DNA from: Echinostoma caproni
Lineage: Eukaryota > Platyhelminthes > Trematoda > Plagiorchiida > Echinostomatidae
Direction: 5' to 3'
Assembly: GCA_900618425.1 (NCBI GenBank)
Contig: UZAN01043735.1
Coordinates: 17,104-39,764, forward strand
DNA length: 22,661 nucleotides
Shown: piece by piece, positions 10,966 to 20,584 of the stretch
How the letters are laid out: every line of letters starts with the position of its first letter
Position numbering within the stretch: the stretch's first letter is position 1
The notes under the pieces: generated by a model
Database searches by the model: none
What the model was told of the DNA's origin: nothing
What the model saw: only the letters and a program-made list of their open reading frames with translations
Made by a program: the position numbers and the translations under genes

Positions 10966-12044
10966 AGTGTTTTCTTTCATATACCAGTCTGTGATTACCC
11001 ATATTCACTCAAATGCAAACACCTTTGAACAGAACCAAATGTTGTATTTGAAGATCCTTATAAATTTCTGTTCGATAAAATCCGAATTGAAAAATTATTA
11101 TGGAATTTTAAATGGTCCCACAATCGACTTACCATTGAGAAATATTTATACCTTTGTTAAGTCCATTGTTTATAAAATCCCTAAATGTAATATCACATAA
11201 TTCTTGTGAACTTTAAGGTGCTGTATCATTCCACCATATTTTTCTCTACTAATGTTGATAACCCCTCCGATTCTCTCGGAATTATTAATAATTACAGATG
11301 ATATATTGTGCAATATTGGGCCACGATGTTTTCACTAATTATCAAAACAAAACAGTACTCTGAATGCAATGACTATCTTATTTACCTTTGCCGGTCTTTT
11401 CAATGGCCTGCATTTCCAAATGGCTTATCGATTTCGGGGTATCTTTAGTTAGCGGGAACTGAATCCATTAATTATTGTAGTGTACCAATATTTACTGCCT
11501 GTGCAAAAGGCGCCGATTTCTATTTTGAATTCCCAAACTCATACGAATCCGCGTCAGCACGGTGATGTTTGCCAATCACCCCGAATCGGTTCCCTCTAAT
11601 TTTCCCAATAAAATTGAAAGTTGGTTCAACGTTTTGCGCCGAAGTTATGTTATAATTACCATCCATTCCCTATCCCGTTTATTGAACCGGTAAATAAGAC
11701 GTGTGATTTACACGGTGAACGCTAGTCCTGAAAATTCTCGAAGAAAAATGACGATCTTCTGGAATACCTTCTTAACCACAGAGTTTTTTTCCTTTACCGC
11801 TTCTATTCTCACCAGGACGAACTGGAATAAAATGTCCTCAATAAGTTTTGCGTGTACCAGCAAAGATCTGCACATCGATGAACTGTGTGCCAATTTTATC
11901 TGAACCATAACACTTTGAAATGCAAATTTAACAGCCTTTTGTCTCTCTCGTTTCACGACAGGTTGCGGTTGCGCTACTTTCAGAAAGGTTATAGTCGTTC
12001 TTGCATAAGTTTGGTGAAATCGAGACTTCACACGACGAACTAGC
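10966..12044. other. no recognisable gene; possibly PLE 5' remnant at the right
   Basis: AT-rich DNA. A 125-codon minus frame (11708-12085) and a 66-codon plus frame (11703-11903) overlap just before the PLE. The plus frame is in phase with the first readable PLE residues, so it may be scrambled reverse transcriptase, but I see no RT motif in it. Confidence 0.4.
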
Positions 12045-12867
12045 ATGTTTGAATTTTGCCTTACTCGTCGTAATGGTGGGTCCATCAGACCATCAGTCTA
12101 CACGAAGGCGATGTGGATGTGGGTAGTGCATTTATTTCCGTAGCTTTATATCACTCAGTATAAAGACAAACCTCAGTCTTTGTTTAACCAACAGAGCGAG
12201 ACAAGTTGGTTGATGAACTCCAAATGTGCGAAATATCGTCATCCAGAATGGATACCTGGAGCGCCTGGTGGAATTTGTGATGCAAAGACCTGAGGCAGTC
12301 CCCAAGGGGGTTATTGCAGATAAAATGCTATAGTACGTTTCTTTACTATTTAAAGGTGACACCTTCGCAGAGTTTGTGCATAAAAGGCTATCAGATCCCA
12401 TCAGTAAAACGTTCTACGCGGACAAACTGCAGACCCCGTTCACATCTAGCGAGTTAGTGCATCTACGATTGAGGGGCGGAACGCCCGATTTCGTGGACTC
12501 TTTCTGCTGATTGTTTCACTTCTCCTGTGGAGTAAAGTATATTGGCCGAACTTCCGGGCGTATCTGCGAGTATCACCCTACCTGGTTGAGAAGTGGAGTG
12601 AATAGGTCAGTCACAAGTGCCGTTGAATGGTACCTTGTTGACACCAACCACACCATAAACGTGGCCGAAGCGTTCCAACCGAGTTCCAACACAGTTAGAA
12701 CTGGACGGTCTAGACACATGGGTTTCCGTATCCCAGCTTCAGCGGCGGCAGTCAGCATCCGTCTACACAACCCACCTTTATGTGCTGAGAAGCCATTTTG
12801 CAAACACCCAAGCTACCATGGCCGGAATGCCGACAAGGGACGCATTATGCAGCATCTGAACAAATGA
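12045..12867 (+). pseudogene. Penelope-like element (copy A): RT C-terminus plus GIY-YIG endonuclease, decayed
   Basis: The reading begins with MFEFCLTRRNGGSI and VYTKA, which match the PLE 'FLDVLVTRR..GSI..SVYRK' block just after the RT catalytic site. After one frameshift near 12115 a single frame (from about 12127) reads CIYFRSFISL, CLTNRARQV and NGYLERLVEFVMQRPEAVPK. It then gives FKGDTFAEFVHKRLSDPISK and the endonuclease start FHFSCGVKYIGRTSGRI. In-frame stops occur at about 12184 and 12187, 12331 and 12508-12510. YIGRT is intact. DTNHTIN fits the 'DTNH' block. The C-terminal block reads SAAAVSIRLHNPPLC, where the catalytic Glu is replaced by Ala. The element is 5'-truncated and dead. 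It belongs to the same family as copy B (21617-22445). Confidence 0.85.
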
Positions 12868-14395
12868 TAATTGACTCCTAACGAATTCAGGTCACCCGCA
12901 TATAAAGTTGGACCCATTATGTTGCAGACTTTAAACATTTTATTTACCGTCCTTTCTTTCATAATTCCCAATATGTAACTGGTCAGATATATTGTGTTGT
13001 AATGAATATGGTACACTGAAAACAAGCTTCTTTGCGAATTTTGAGTTCCCATCATATCTTTTGTGGGATCGTTTAAACATTTGAAATAAACCAAAGACTT
13101 CATTGCACTGAAGGACTCGACGTTTATCGTAAGTTCTGTACGAAGGTGGCGTTTCCCAATGCCCTTATGCAACCAGACACTTTGGTTTCGCACCAACAAA
13201 GGATGCCGGTCCGGTGTCAAAGCTCAAAGCTGTGAAATTGGAACTGATAAAACAGTATTGCATGAGCTACAGTACATCCTGTGCGGTAAGAAATACGCAT
13301 CAATGACCTTGCGGGGCATTATACAACAACTGTAGCTGGTCACATAGTGAAGGCAAAATTGTTGAAACAACCCAAGTATTCATTAGAATTACATTTTTTG
13401 ATCAATAATTCCGTATGCGGTAATTTGAATTGCTATCAGGTTGCTCAAAATTGTATTTCTGACGATTCCTTACAAAACGAATAAACAAGTTGCAAGGGGG
13501 ATCTTCACACTCAAGTATGATAGATTAACTTCTGGTGAATAAAGTAATGAAACATCCAAATCTCATGCCAAGAGTAAGCTGTTGGTTCTATATTACACTG
13601 AGTTTATGAAATCATTCAATGAGGATCTATGTACAAAATAAGTCACTAATAGTCCAATAGCTTATGGTAGTTGTTGTTCCTCTTTCTTCCGTTTTTTGCA
13701 GTACTAGAACGACAATGAATTGCAAGCGAGTCTAAAAATAAACAGAGCCTAATCCAGTTCCCCTAACGAATTGCCCAGTCCTCATAAGATTGCATGGTAC
13801 TTTCCCTTCGGGTACTTTCCATGGCGAACACATTTCATAGGGGAACATTTGTTTTCCGTGAATTCCTTTGAAAGCCATTATGTGGGAAAATAGCTGGGAT
13901 GAGTGGGTGCTGTTTTGGGGTCAAACAGTTGCAGTCAAACAAGTAGCACAAACGAGCGGGTTAGGTACGTATTTGTCTCTAATACTCCTGGTTAGATAAT
14001 AACGGGTTAGGTAAGCGTAGTTAATTGATTTGGATCATCACAACGCTCATGCATGATGTCCATTCCGGGCCAGGGACATGAGTGAACAAATTTTTTTTCG
14101 AATACGCAATTTTGGCCTCAACAAGCGGATGATAACTGCCTTCGCTATTGCTAGCGTGTTAACTCGAAAAGTCTTGGATTCGTGCTTTTGGACGTGATAT
14201 GTAATGGCAAACTCACCTAAAACGTAGGTTTACCTACGATTTGTGATCTTCAGCAAATAACGCAACACTACAGACGAGCACAATTTGATTCCGGAATCAT
14301 TTCACTGCATCTCAGTTAGTGCTTACTGCAGAAACAAGATAGTTTATTTCATGTCAGTAATGGAGGACTTGATTATATTTCAAATGAGAATTCGA
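12868..14395. other. 1.5 kb without a recognisable gene
   Basis: A stop-free plus stretch of 81 codons (13090-13335) includes LWFRTNKGCRSGVKAQ, which faintly resembles the N-terminal part of LINE ORFs but is not assignable. A perfect 7-bp hairpin (CGTAGGT/ACCTACG) lies at 14223-14238. The right end (about 14300-14390) carries CATCTCAGTTAGTGCTTACT and AGTAATGGAGGACTTGA, shared with the repeat at 20.8 kb. Confidence 0.45.
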
Positions 14396-14616
14396 CGTGT
14401 ATATAGCAAATGGAGCGTAAACTGAGAGGCTAGGAAGCACTAGACAGCTATTTTGACCTTGTTCGGCCTCGTCAGCAGTGCGCATCCATCGATCCAACTG
14501 AGGGTCGAACCCGGGACTTCATGGGCAGAACGCAAGCATGCTACTCACTACGCCACCTGACAGCTGATCAGACCGTTTTTCATTTTTCAGTTCACGCTTC
14601 ATTTGCTATATACACG
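14396..14616 (-). mobile_element. tRNA-like/hammerhead SINE-like repeat with 30-bp inverted ends
   Basis: The two ends (14396-14425 and 14587-14616) are inverted copies, 28 of 30 identical by eye, beginning CGTGTATATAGCAAATG. On the minus strand the interior holds an A-box-like TGGCGTAGTGAG (14544-14555), a B-box-like GGGTTCGACCC (14502-14512) and a hammerhead-like motif (14437-14481). A second hammerhead 3' half (GGTCTGATCAGCTGTC) precedes the A box and puts two GTC sites 116 bases apart. The repeat lies just 3' of the PLE endonuclease at 14698-15279, on the same strand. The family resembles schistosome SM-alpha hammerhead SINEs by layout; this is an inference. Confidence 0.7.
14437..14481 (-). 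ncRNA. hammerhead-ribozyme-like motif (type I), G12 replaced
   Basis: Minus-strand order: stem I strand GCACTG (14476-14481), core CTGACGA (14469-14475), stem II GGCC-loop-GGTC (14455-14468) and AAAA in place of the invariant GAAA. Next come a short, palindrome-like stem III around AGCT, cleavage triplet GTC (14443-14445) and stem I strand TAGTGC (14437-14442). Stem I pairs at all six positions, one of them G-U. The missing G12, the usual general base, predicts that this copy is inactive. CGAAA to CAAAA is a CpG-to-CpA change. Confidence 0.65.
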
Positions 14617-14697
14617 ACACTTTCCCATTTGAAAATAATTTATAAATCACGGAATGACAATCTAACATGGTATCAGTTCATTCTTCCGCTCATGTGG

Positions 14698-15279
14698 TCA
14701 CCAGGGCAATGCCTGACCGACTTCCTTCAGTTGACAGAGTAGGGGCTTTCGGCGCTTGATTGCTTTGGCCTCAGCAAATTTTTGCAGCCGTCCATTCGGG
14801 GTTGTGTCAAAAACCCGAAACGAAGTCCCACAAACGGCTTGGGGGTCAGTCTGCAGCAGATGGCGAACAATTGATGACGCAGGTGTTCTGTGAGACTGGC
14901 GTGATGTCCTGGTTGTTTGTATAGCGATCAATCTCACCCGCTCGTGTTCGACCCATACCGGTATCTTTTCGACCACTCGGGTACGCAGCTGCATCTCTGT
15001 TCTGCCTATGTAAATTTCCTTGCACCCACATTGAAATTTATAGATCACATGCAATTTGGCGGACAGAAGAAACGATGATTTCACCAAGGGTTTTGGACTC
15101 TGGGTTTTTGAGAAGCGGACGACCGGATTTGCAGCAAAATGCGTGCGAGCTACAGTCGCTACCAGCCGTCTTCGTATGAGTTGTCCTACATCATCATCTT
15201 TGAAAGGGAGTGGAGTGGTAACTTCGCATTTCGGGTTTGGATTTGGGTTTTTCACAGTACAATTGATCTGTGGTCTCAT
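14698..15279 (-). CDS. Penelope-like element GIY-YIG endonuclease, 5'-truncated but open (copy E)
   Basis: A 193-codon frame starts at an ATG (15277-15279); the frame opens a few codons earlier after a TAA. Residues about 22-45 (TPLPFKDDDVGQLIRRRL) are the linker found after the PLE reverse transcriptase. Then come IYKFQCGCKEIYIGRTEMQL, with the GIY-YIG signature and two Cys, the downstream Arg (LRTRVVEKIPVW), SSIVRHLLQTDP, and FAEAKAIKRRKPLLC with the probable catalytic Glu. It ends ALPW and a stop, the usual PLE terminus. The endonuclease would nick the target for reverse transcription in a full element, but no reverse transcriptase is seen upstream (15280-15600). 'QTDPQAV' replaces the common 'xTGHxxx', so one conserved His may be lost. 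The family differs from copies A to D. ORF integrity suggests younger age, not proven activity. Confidence 0.85.
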   Translation of the reverse strand: MRPQINCTVKNPNPNPKCEVTTPLPFKDDDVGQLIRRRLVATVARTHFAANPVVRFSKTQSPKPLVKSSFLLSAKLHVIYKFQCGCKEIYIGRTEMQLRTRVVEKIPVWVEHERVRLIAIQTTRTSRQSHRTPASSIVRHLLQTDPQAVCGTSFRVFDTTPNGRLQKFAEAKAIKRRKPLLCQLKEVGQALPW

Positions 15280-18199
15280 GACGCCGATGGGCTTATTTTG
15301 TGATTTGAATTAACAATAATAATTTTTTAACTAAAGTGGTGCTTTTATTTGTGATATTCGAGGGGAGCGATTGTGCACACTTACCTCCTGCAAAACCGGT
15401 GCTGTCCTCAAGGTCACTGTGCTATTATCAGGCCCATTGATCCAATTCCTGATCACAGAATGCGTATCGATGTTTCGGGATGCAAATATTTTGTTTCCAA
15501 TTCTCAATCACTTTCGGGAAAAACGTTTTTTTGCACTCTGCGATATGCATGCTGTCAAACAAGGAATACGTTTACCTTAATAAACCATTGATACGCATTG
15601 AAACTGCATTTTCAACATATATAATTCCACATTTGCATTACCATTTTCCGCAACACACACAAAAGACCATAATTATAAACAGGCTTTTCTGCAGATGTTC
15701 GAAGGCAACTAAGAGGCTGACTGCAACGCATCAACCAGCTTGAATCATTTCGCAGGGGAAATATACAAAGGTCATCAGTTTCACTGCAATCAAGAATTCA
15801 TCCAAGTTCTGGTTCACTGGATGTGTATAACGTACACATTAGACTACATAGGAAAATGCATCAGGTAAACCCTAGAGGCAAAAGCTTATTGAAAGAAGGT
15901 CAATAAACTTCGCGAAGGAGAAGGGGATCAAACCATTACGGCAAACAAAGCTTACCTTGGTATTTCTCATGACCGTTAGAGAGAAAATAATTAGTAAAGT
16001 AAGTTGGAATTCGAAAGCAGCTTGCAGATGTTCGCTTATGACAGCCTGGTTACATGTGACGAAAACTATCTTATGTTCATATTTTCTTGACTACCCCATA
16101 ATTAACTTACTTATCTGAGACCCTCTCCCGTTGCCTGCAAGTGCAATATAGAGTTGTGAAAATCGACGTAGGACTGGGCTGCTAACTCAGGGAGGACACA
16201 TTCAATCAATGTCAGTCAGATGACAAAATTCTTGGCAGTGAGTGAGATCAGGCCACTACAAGTCTATGTGAGTGAATCGTTCAATGTCACATTGTTTGAT
16301 TACGTATTTATGATTGTGAAGACATGGGAAAATGACGTCAAACTCATGTTAATATGCACAAAACAATTGATAGATAATGCTTCATCACTGTGGAACTAAC
16401 TAAGCCCACGCTCCCAGCTGTTCAATATTTACATGTCCTTGTTATTAAAAATCAAGCTTCTCTTCATTCCACTTCCAGTTGTTCACTGCGGTGTACACTT
16501 TATATGTTTAAACGTAAGCGACCAAATACGATAGATGATTTACTTATTACTTGGAATAGCGACCTTATGTCTATAGCCATTAGTAGTTAATTCTTGAACA
16601 CAGACCTGTTGCTAGATCACTTTGAAGGACAATCCGTAGGCGTTATCCGGGGACCTGGTTAATTAAACTTATAGTTCCTACCCACGTTTTATCCAGGCAT
16701 ATCGTTTACTGATCCTGATCTACTTGTAAATCGTACTTGTTGTTTGACACAAAGTAACCTAGTGACTCTGTCCATCCAAGAACTGGCCATGGTGGTTTTA
16801 GCAACAAAAAAGCGGTTCAATGTTGTTAGCTTAATTTTCGTGGTGTTTGCGTGTGAGGGTTAAGCTACATTTCCAACAACAAACTTACCACGTCTCAACT
16901 GTTTGCCACCAACGTGAGGTGAAACCAAATGATTTTATAGTGTTTAAGATTGTTTTTTCTGTTCATGACACTATTCTGTCAGCATGACTAATTGGCAGCT
17001 GAGTAGTTAATCACCCTTTTCGATAAAAAAGCATGTTTTTTCCTTGGTTTTTGCAGATGTTGTCTCAAATGCCAGTGAAAAGATGTGAATTCCCTGCAAA
17101 ATTATCTTGGTTTTGATGTGTGTCTACTTCAATTGCGTTGACATCTGTGATTTTTCCGGTGAACGGCTCTGCAGAACTTTGAACAAGAGGATAACATGAT
17201 AAGATTCCGTAGCTCACAGACTGGAGCACAACAGTGGTTTTTGCGTATGATCACATCAGTTTGAGGTTTCGTCATTGTCGACGGAGTGGGTGGAAATTAT
17301 AAGCGGCGAAAATACGCATGAAGCTCTCAACGTTCCCACGTCGAATTTGTAGCAAAGACGGCCACGTAATATGTTTTCATTAAATTCACATTCGAGAGGC
17401 TGAGTTGGAATTCAAGACGATAAACAGTACCGATTGACAGGGCGCCACAAACAATCAGTAGTCATGCGACAAGGTAGTGTAATGGAGAGTAAAGCAAATA
17501 TTGCAGAAGGGTGAACAGCGAGAAAGAAAAATTCTTTTTCAATGGGTTGCTGTTTGGAGCAGAATGCCGTTTGACAATGAAAAACCTTCTTGGGGATTAA
17601 TATTATTGTTTTGGGGCGAGATCTTGGTACACGAAGTTTGACGTACGAGAAGAAAAAACAAACCATCCCGCGTGAAAACTCTTTTGCACCCCCCGTAGAT
17701 TTTAACAGGATCTAAGCTATAACAATTAGTGATCGCTCATTTAATAATCTAATACAACACCTAGTTATGAATATCTGTTGATCAATTTTTACCAGAAGAA
17801 CAATTTGATAGATGCGTATTAATACCTCAAATTGTCGTACCCCTTTCTTCAGGACTGAAGTTATGCCCCCGTAAACAGATATGCGAGGAGCCGAGTATGG
17901 GTCAAGTATGGGGGTGGACTGAAATTGTTGATGGCAGGAAGCTATTGGTGGAGGGTTTATTGATAAAATGCAAGGGAGTTAGGAACAGTGCTCTCAATTA
18001 AACTGAGTTGGCACACTGCAAAGCCTGTTAAATAAAGAAAATGGCATGGTGAAACGTGGTACTCCCCTGGAGTGCAACTTAGTTAAAGTTCACAATTAAA
18101 TCACAAATAATTGTGAGTTGTAGAGGGCAGTCAGTGGTACTGATTTGAAATGACTATCTTCCGGACTATATCTTCATGTAAAATTCTCAGTTCATCGAG
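15280..18199. other. 2.9 kb without a recognisable gene
   Basis: Three overlapping plus frames of 69-87 codons (15371-15743), a 66-codon plus frame (16390-16590) and an 84-codon minus frame (17412-17666) show no motif that I recognise. No reverse transcriptase that could belong to the PLE endonuclease at 14698-15279 is visible. Confidence 0.45.
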
Positions 18200-18360
18200 T
18201 TAGTCATACATTCCGGAAGCATTCATCTTGAGTTTTGCCCTTATTATAGCTCATCAGTGATTCATATCCACCGTCCCAATCGGGCTTCGAACTCCAGACA
18301 CCTATTTTGGAAGTGATGTGTATTACCATCGTGTTGACCAGCTCACACCTTGGCTGAACC
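18200..18360 (-). repeat. tRNA-like/hammerhead-related repeat, degenerate copy
   Basis: The minus strand carries B-box-like GGAGTTCGAAGCCC (18282-18295), then an intact hammerhead core CTGATGA (18251-18257) followed by G-CTATAATAAGGGC-AAAAC. That fits a weak stem II and AAAA in place of GAAA. ATGCTTCCGGAATG then matches the tail 'AGTGCTTCC' of the other copies, but the stem III and GTC part is lost. The A-box side (GTGTGAGCTGGTCAAC) is eroded. Confidence 0.55.
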
Positions 18361-18448
18361 GAATTGCCAAGTCACGTTGGTTGAGATTTCTTTTTCAATG
18401 GTAGACAGTTGAACCGACATTAACAAAAGGAGACACAGTTGGCTGGCT

Positions 18449-18581
18449 GTCTAGTTCCTTGCAAATCTTCCATTGGTAACGAAGACCTCCCATAAAATGG
18501 GTCTGGCATTCGAAGTTTGAAGGGGACGGGAGATATGCGCTACAGGCGAGCTCTAATGTAGGCGAAACCCCAGTCTAGTGC
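18449..18581 (+). repeat. tRNA-like/hammerhead repeat, plus strand, one monomer between two GTC sites
   Basis: GGCTGTC-TAGTTCC at about 18445-18458 and CCAGTC-TAGTGCTTC at about 18570-18584 place two hammerhead-type GTC sites 124 bases apart (18449-18451 and 18573-18575). Between them is a degraded tRNA-like part with a B-box relic (GGCATTCGAAG) and then a hammerhead motif. TTCGA followed some 25 bases later by ATGCGC lines up with the reverse complement of the 14.4-kb copy. Confidence 0.55.
18537..18581 (+). ncRNA. hammerhead-ribozyme-like motif (type I) with intact GAAA, damaged core
   Basis: Order: stem I strand GCGCTA (18537-18542), core position CAGGCGA (18543-18549, against CUGAYGA), a short stem II GCT...GGC (18550-18563) and intact GAAA (18564-18567). 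Then come a 2-bp stem III (AC...GT) with loop CCCA, GTC (18573-18575) and stem I strand TAGTGC (18576-18581). Stem I pairs at all six positions with one G-U. Two core bases (U4, A6) are changed, so activity is unlikely. Confidence 0.55.
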
Positions 18582-19834
18582 TTCTAGAGTGCATGGCTGA
18601 CTTGACGAATTTGAAGGATCGTGTGAGAAGATTGCGTCTACACGATGGTCAGTTCAAGTCAATATTATCAGAAGAATACTGGTACCCCAAATATGTCAAA
18701 AGTGCCTCTGGATTCAAAGGGTATAGGTACTGCCAAAGTGTAAATCTCGATCTACACAACCGCAAGCTGGATTGATTTACTTGTTCCCTTTAAATTCTAC
18801 TCCTACTTTGATGAATGCCATCAAAGATTAAACGACTTTGGTATCTTTTTGAAAAGGATAACATTTACTAACAAACGAGGAAATGGAATTAATTTAATTT
18901 ATCAAGCAAAACCAAACGAACTTAAGAGTTCCGTCAATGAAGAATGTCAAATCTATTAATCTGTTGACGATAGATTCTCTACGTCCAAGGCCGCATGACA
19001 TTCCAGAGTGTCCCAAATTGTTTCGAGGTTTAAGTGAAATTATTCAATGAGCGCAACAGTTTTCACTCAACATAGTAATTGCTCTTGATGCTAAGGTTAA
19101 TCACCGTCAAAGTCGAACAGGTGCAACAATTGAGGTCACGCTGTATGTTGTAAACTGAAGCGGTTTGTATACATCTCTCTCGCGCGAGCAGATTTTCACC
19201 TTTTTCATAGGGCTTCCGATATCAGTTGCTCAAAGAGATAGAAACAGCCTGTAGAAGTCATTAAAGGCTACCCGTTCGACAGTAAATAATATTAATCAGA
19301 CGGGCACGGACATATTCTAATTGGTATGACAAAGTGATAGTATGGAGATAAGAAAACCACTTTAAGACATGATCATTTCTGTTTCATCGTCTCTTATTTA
19401 TTTGCTTGACTTTTGTAAACGATTGGTCTAAGATATTTATGTGCTAGTTAATTCCAATCCACACGTTATTTTTTGTATTCCGGGTTTTTGCAGCCCTAGT
19501 TCGGTGACGTTGACCATAAACACCGTACATGGCACCAGAGCCGTAGGAAGTAGTGAATGTTTGAGAAAAAATGTGCATTGAATTTGCAATTTATGAGCTG
19601 TAATTTGGTAAATTGATCTCCTTTTTATGAGGGCTTATACAAACTGGCTCCAAAACAGTACGTGTTTAATTACACCCCTCGATTATTTCGCGCCTAGACT
19701 GCGATGTTAAAGTAAACGTTAAATGAGATATTTTGAATCATGAATTCGGAAAATCCCATCAGTGATCACACGAGATCCATGGGTGGAACAGATCTCACTG
19801 AAAACCTTGGGCGTCGTGCTCATGATTATCGAGG
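18582..19834. other. 1.25 kb without a recognisable gene
   Basis: A 65-codon plus frame (18578-18775) starts inside the hammerhead repeat and has no motif. A stretch near 19180-19260 reads FSPFSxGLPISVAQR in one frame, faintly like an LTR-element RT 'PFGL' block, but too weak to call. Confidence 0.4.
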
Positions 19835-19948
19835 AAATTAGCTCGTCTTAGTCACGACGAACGAAACGACTTGAGAAAGACCTTCCTAGAGGGTCGAAAA
19901 GTTGTCACCAATAACTTCTGTTTTTCCTTCGTCATGACAAGCTAATTT
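19835..19948. repeat. imperfect inverted repeat, about 114 bp
   Basis: The left arm (19835-19861) reads AAATTAGCT...GTCACGACGAA. The right arm (19928-19948) on the reverse complement reads AAATTAGCTTGTCATGACGAA. The arms differ by one 6-base gap and one or two substitutions. It lies just before the protease-like frame. Its nature is unknown. Confidence 0.55.
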
Positions 19949-19967
19949 ACTCAATACCTATCAGTAG

Positions 19968-20129
19968 TATCGCACGTTTACCGAGGCTCAAATTAGTAGG
20001 AAAAATTTGGTAGGTCAGTCGTTCAATTTTCTACTCACTGGACAAACAGAGGTCCTAGTAAACAGCGGTTGTTCATGCTCCATATTAGATACGATGTTTG
20101 CCGAGCTGCGCACCAACGAAGCTCATTAA
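19968..20129 (+). pseudogene. possible retroelement aspartic-protease fragment
   Basis: A 53-codon stop-free stretch reads FLLTGQTEVLVNSGCSCSIL. The segment VLVNSGCSCSIL has the shape of the retropepsin active-site loop (V-L-[VI]-D-[ST]-G-x-x-x-S-[IL]-[IL]) found in Ty3/Gypsy and Pao elements, with Asn replacing the catalytic Asp at 20061-20063. The frame ends at a TAA (20127-20129). No zinc knuckle, reverse transcriptase, integrase or LTR was recognised around it. The call is a motif resemblance only and could be chance. Confidence 0.3.
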
Positions 20130-20584
20130 AAGCAATAACCAAAACCGGGAGAACCCTTCACTGTACGAGTGCTACCCTTACAGGCTCTGGACCGGAAATT
20201 TTCGATAGCTTTATTCGTCTGTCTCTGGATGCACTCTCATAGTTGTTGTTTTCTCAAAAATGTACAGTCGGGTTATGTAAAAGCTATCTCACCCCATATG
20301 GGATGAAGCACACCAGAGCTATTTTATCCACTTCATCAAATTATGTGTATACATTTGTGTGTATCGATCACCGGAACGTATCGTTACACTACTGGCGAGA
20401 AGTGTACTTTATGCGGTACTCTACGAAGGAGTTTTACTGATTCTATGGCACGTCCAATGTCTTCGGCTGCTAGCAGATTTTCAACACAATGCATCGGTTG
20501 TAAATGAAAACGTTCGACTAGATTGGTATTCACTGGGATTAAGAAAAGTGGGCAAATTAGTACGAAGCATGAAATGAAAAGATA
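20130..20584. other. no recognisable gene
   Basis: Two overlapping plus frames (20243-20440 and 20359-20577; 65 and 72 codons) show no motif. Confidence 0.4.

Noticed and set aside
11708..12085. 125-codon minus-strand frame
   Set aside because: It overlaps the PLE readable on the plus strand and has no motif; judged an antisense shadow.
12813..13220. 135-codon minus-strand frame
   Set aside because: It overlaps the C-terminus of PLE copy A on the other strand and has no recognisable domain.
13950..14015. Two GGGTTAG units, telomere-like
   Set aside because: Only two isolated heptamers with unrelated sequence between them, not an array.
14502..14555. Functional tRNA gene
   Set aside because: A and B boxes are recognisable but no acceptor stem or cloverleaf can be drawn; it fits a tRNA-derived repeat.
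19180..19260. LTR-element reverse transcriptase 'PFGL' block
   Set aside because: Only a few residues fit and neighbouring RT motifs are absent.
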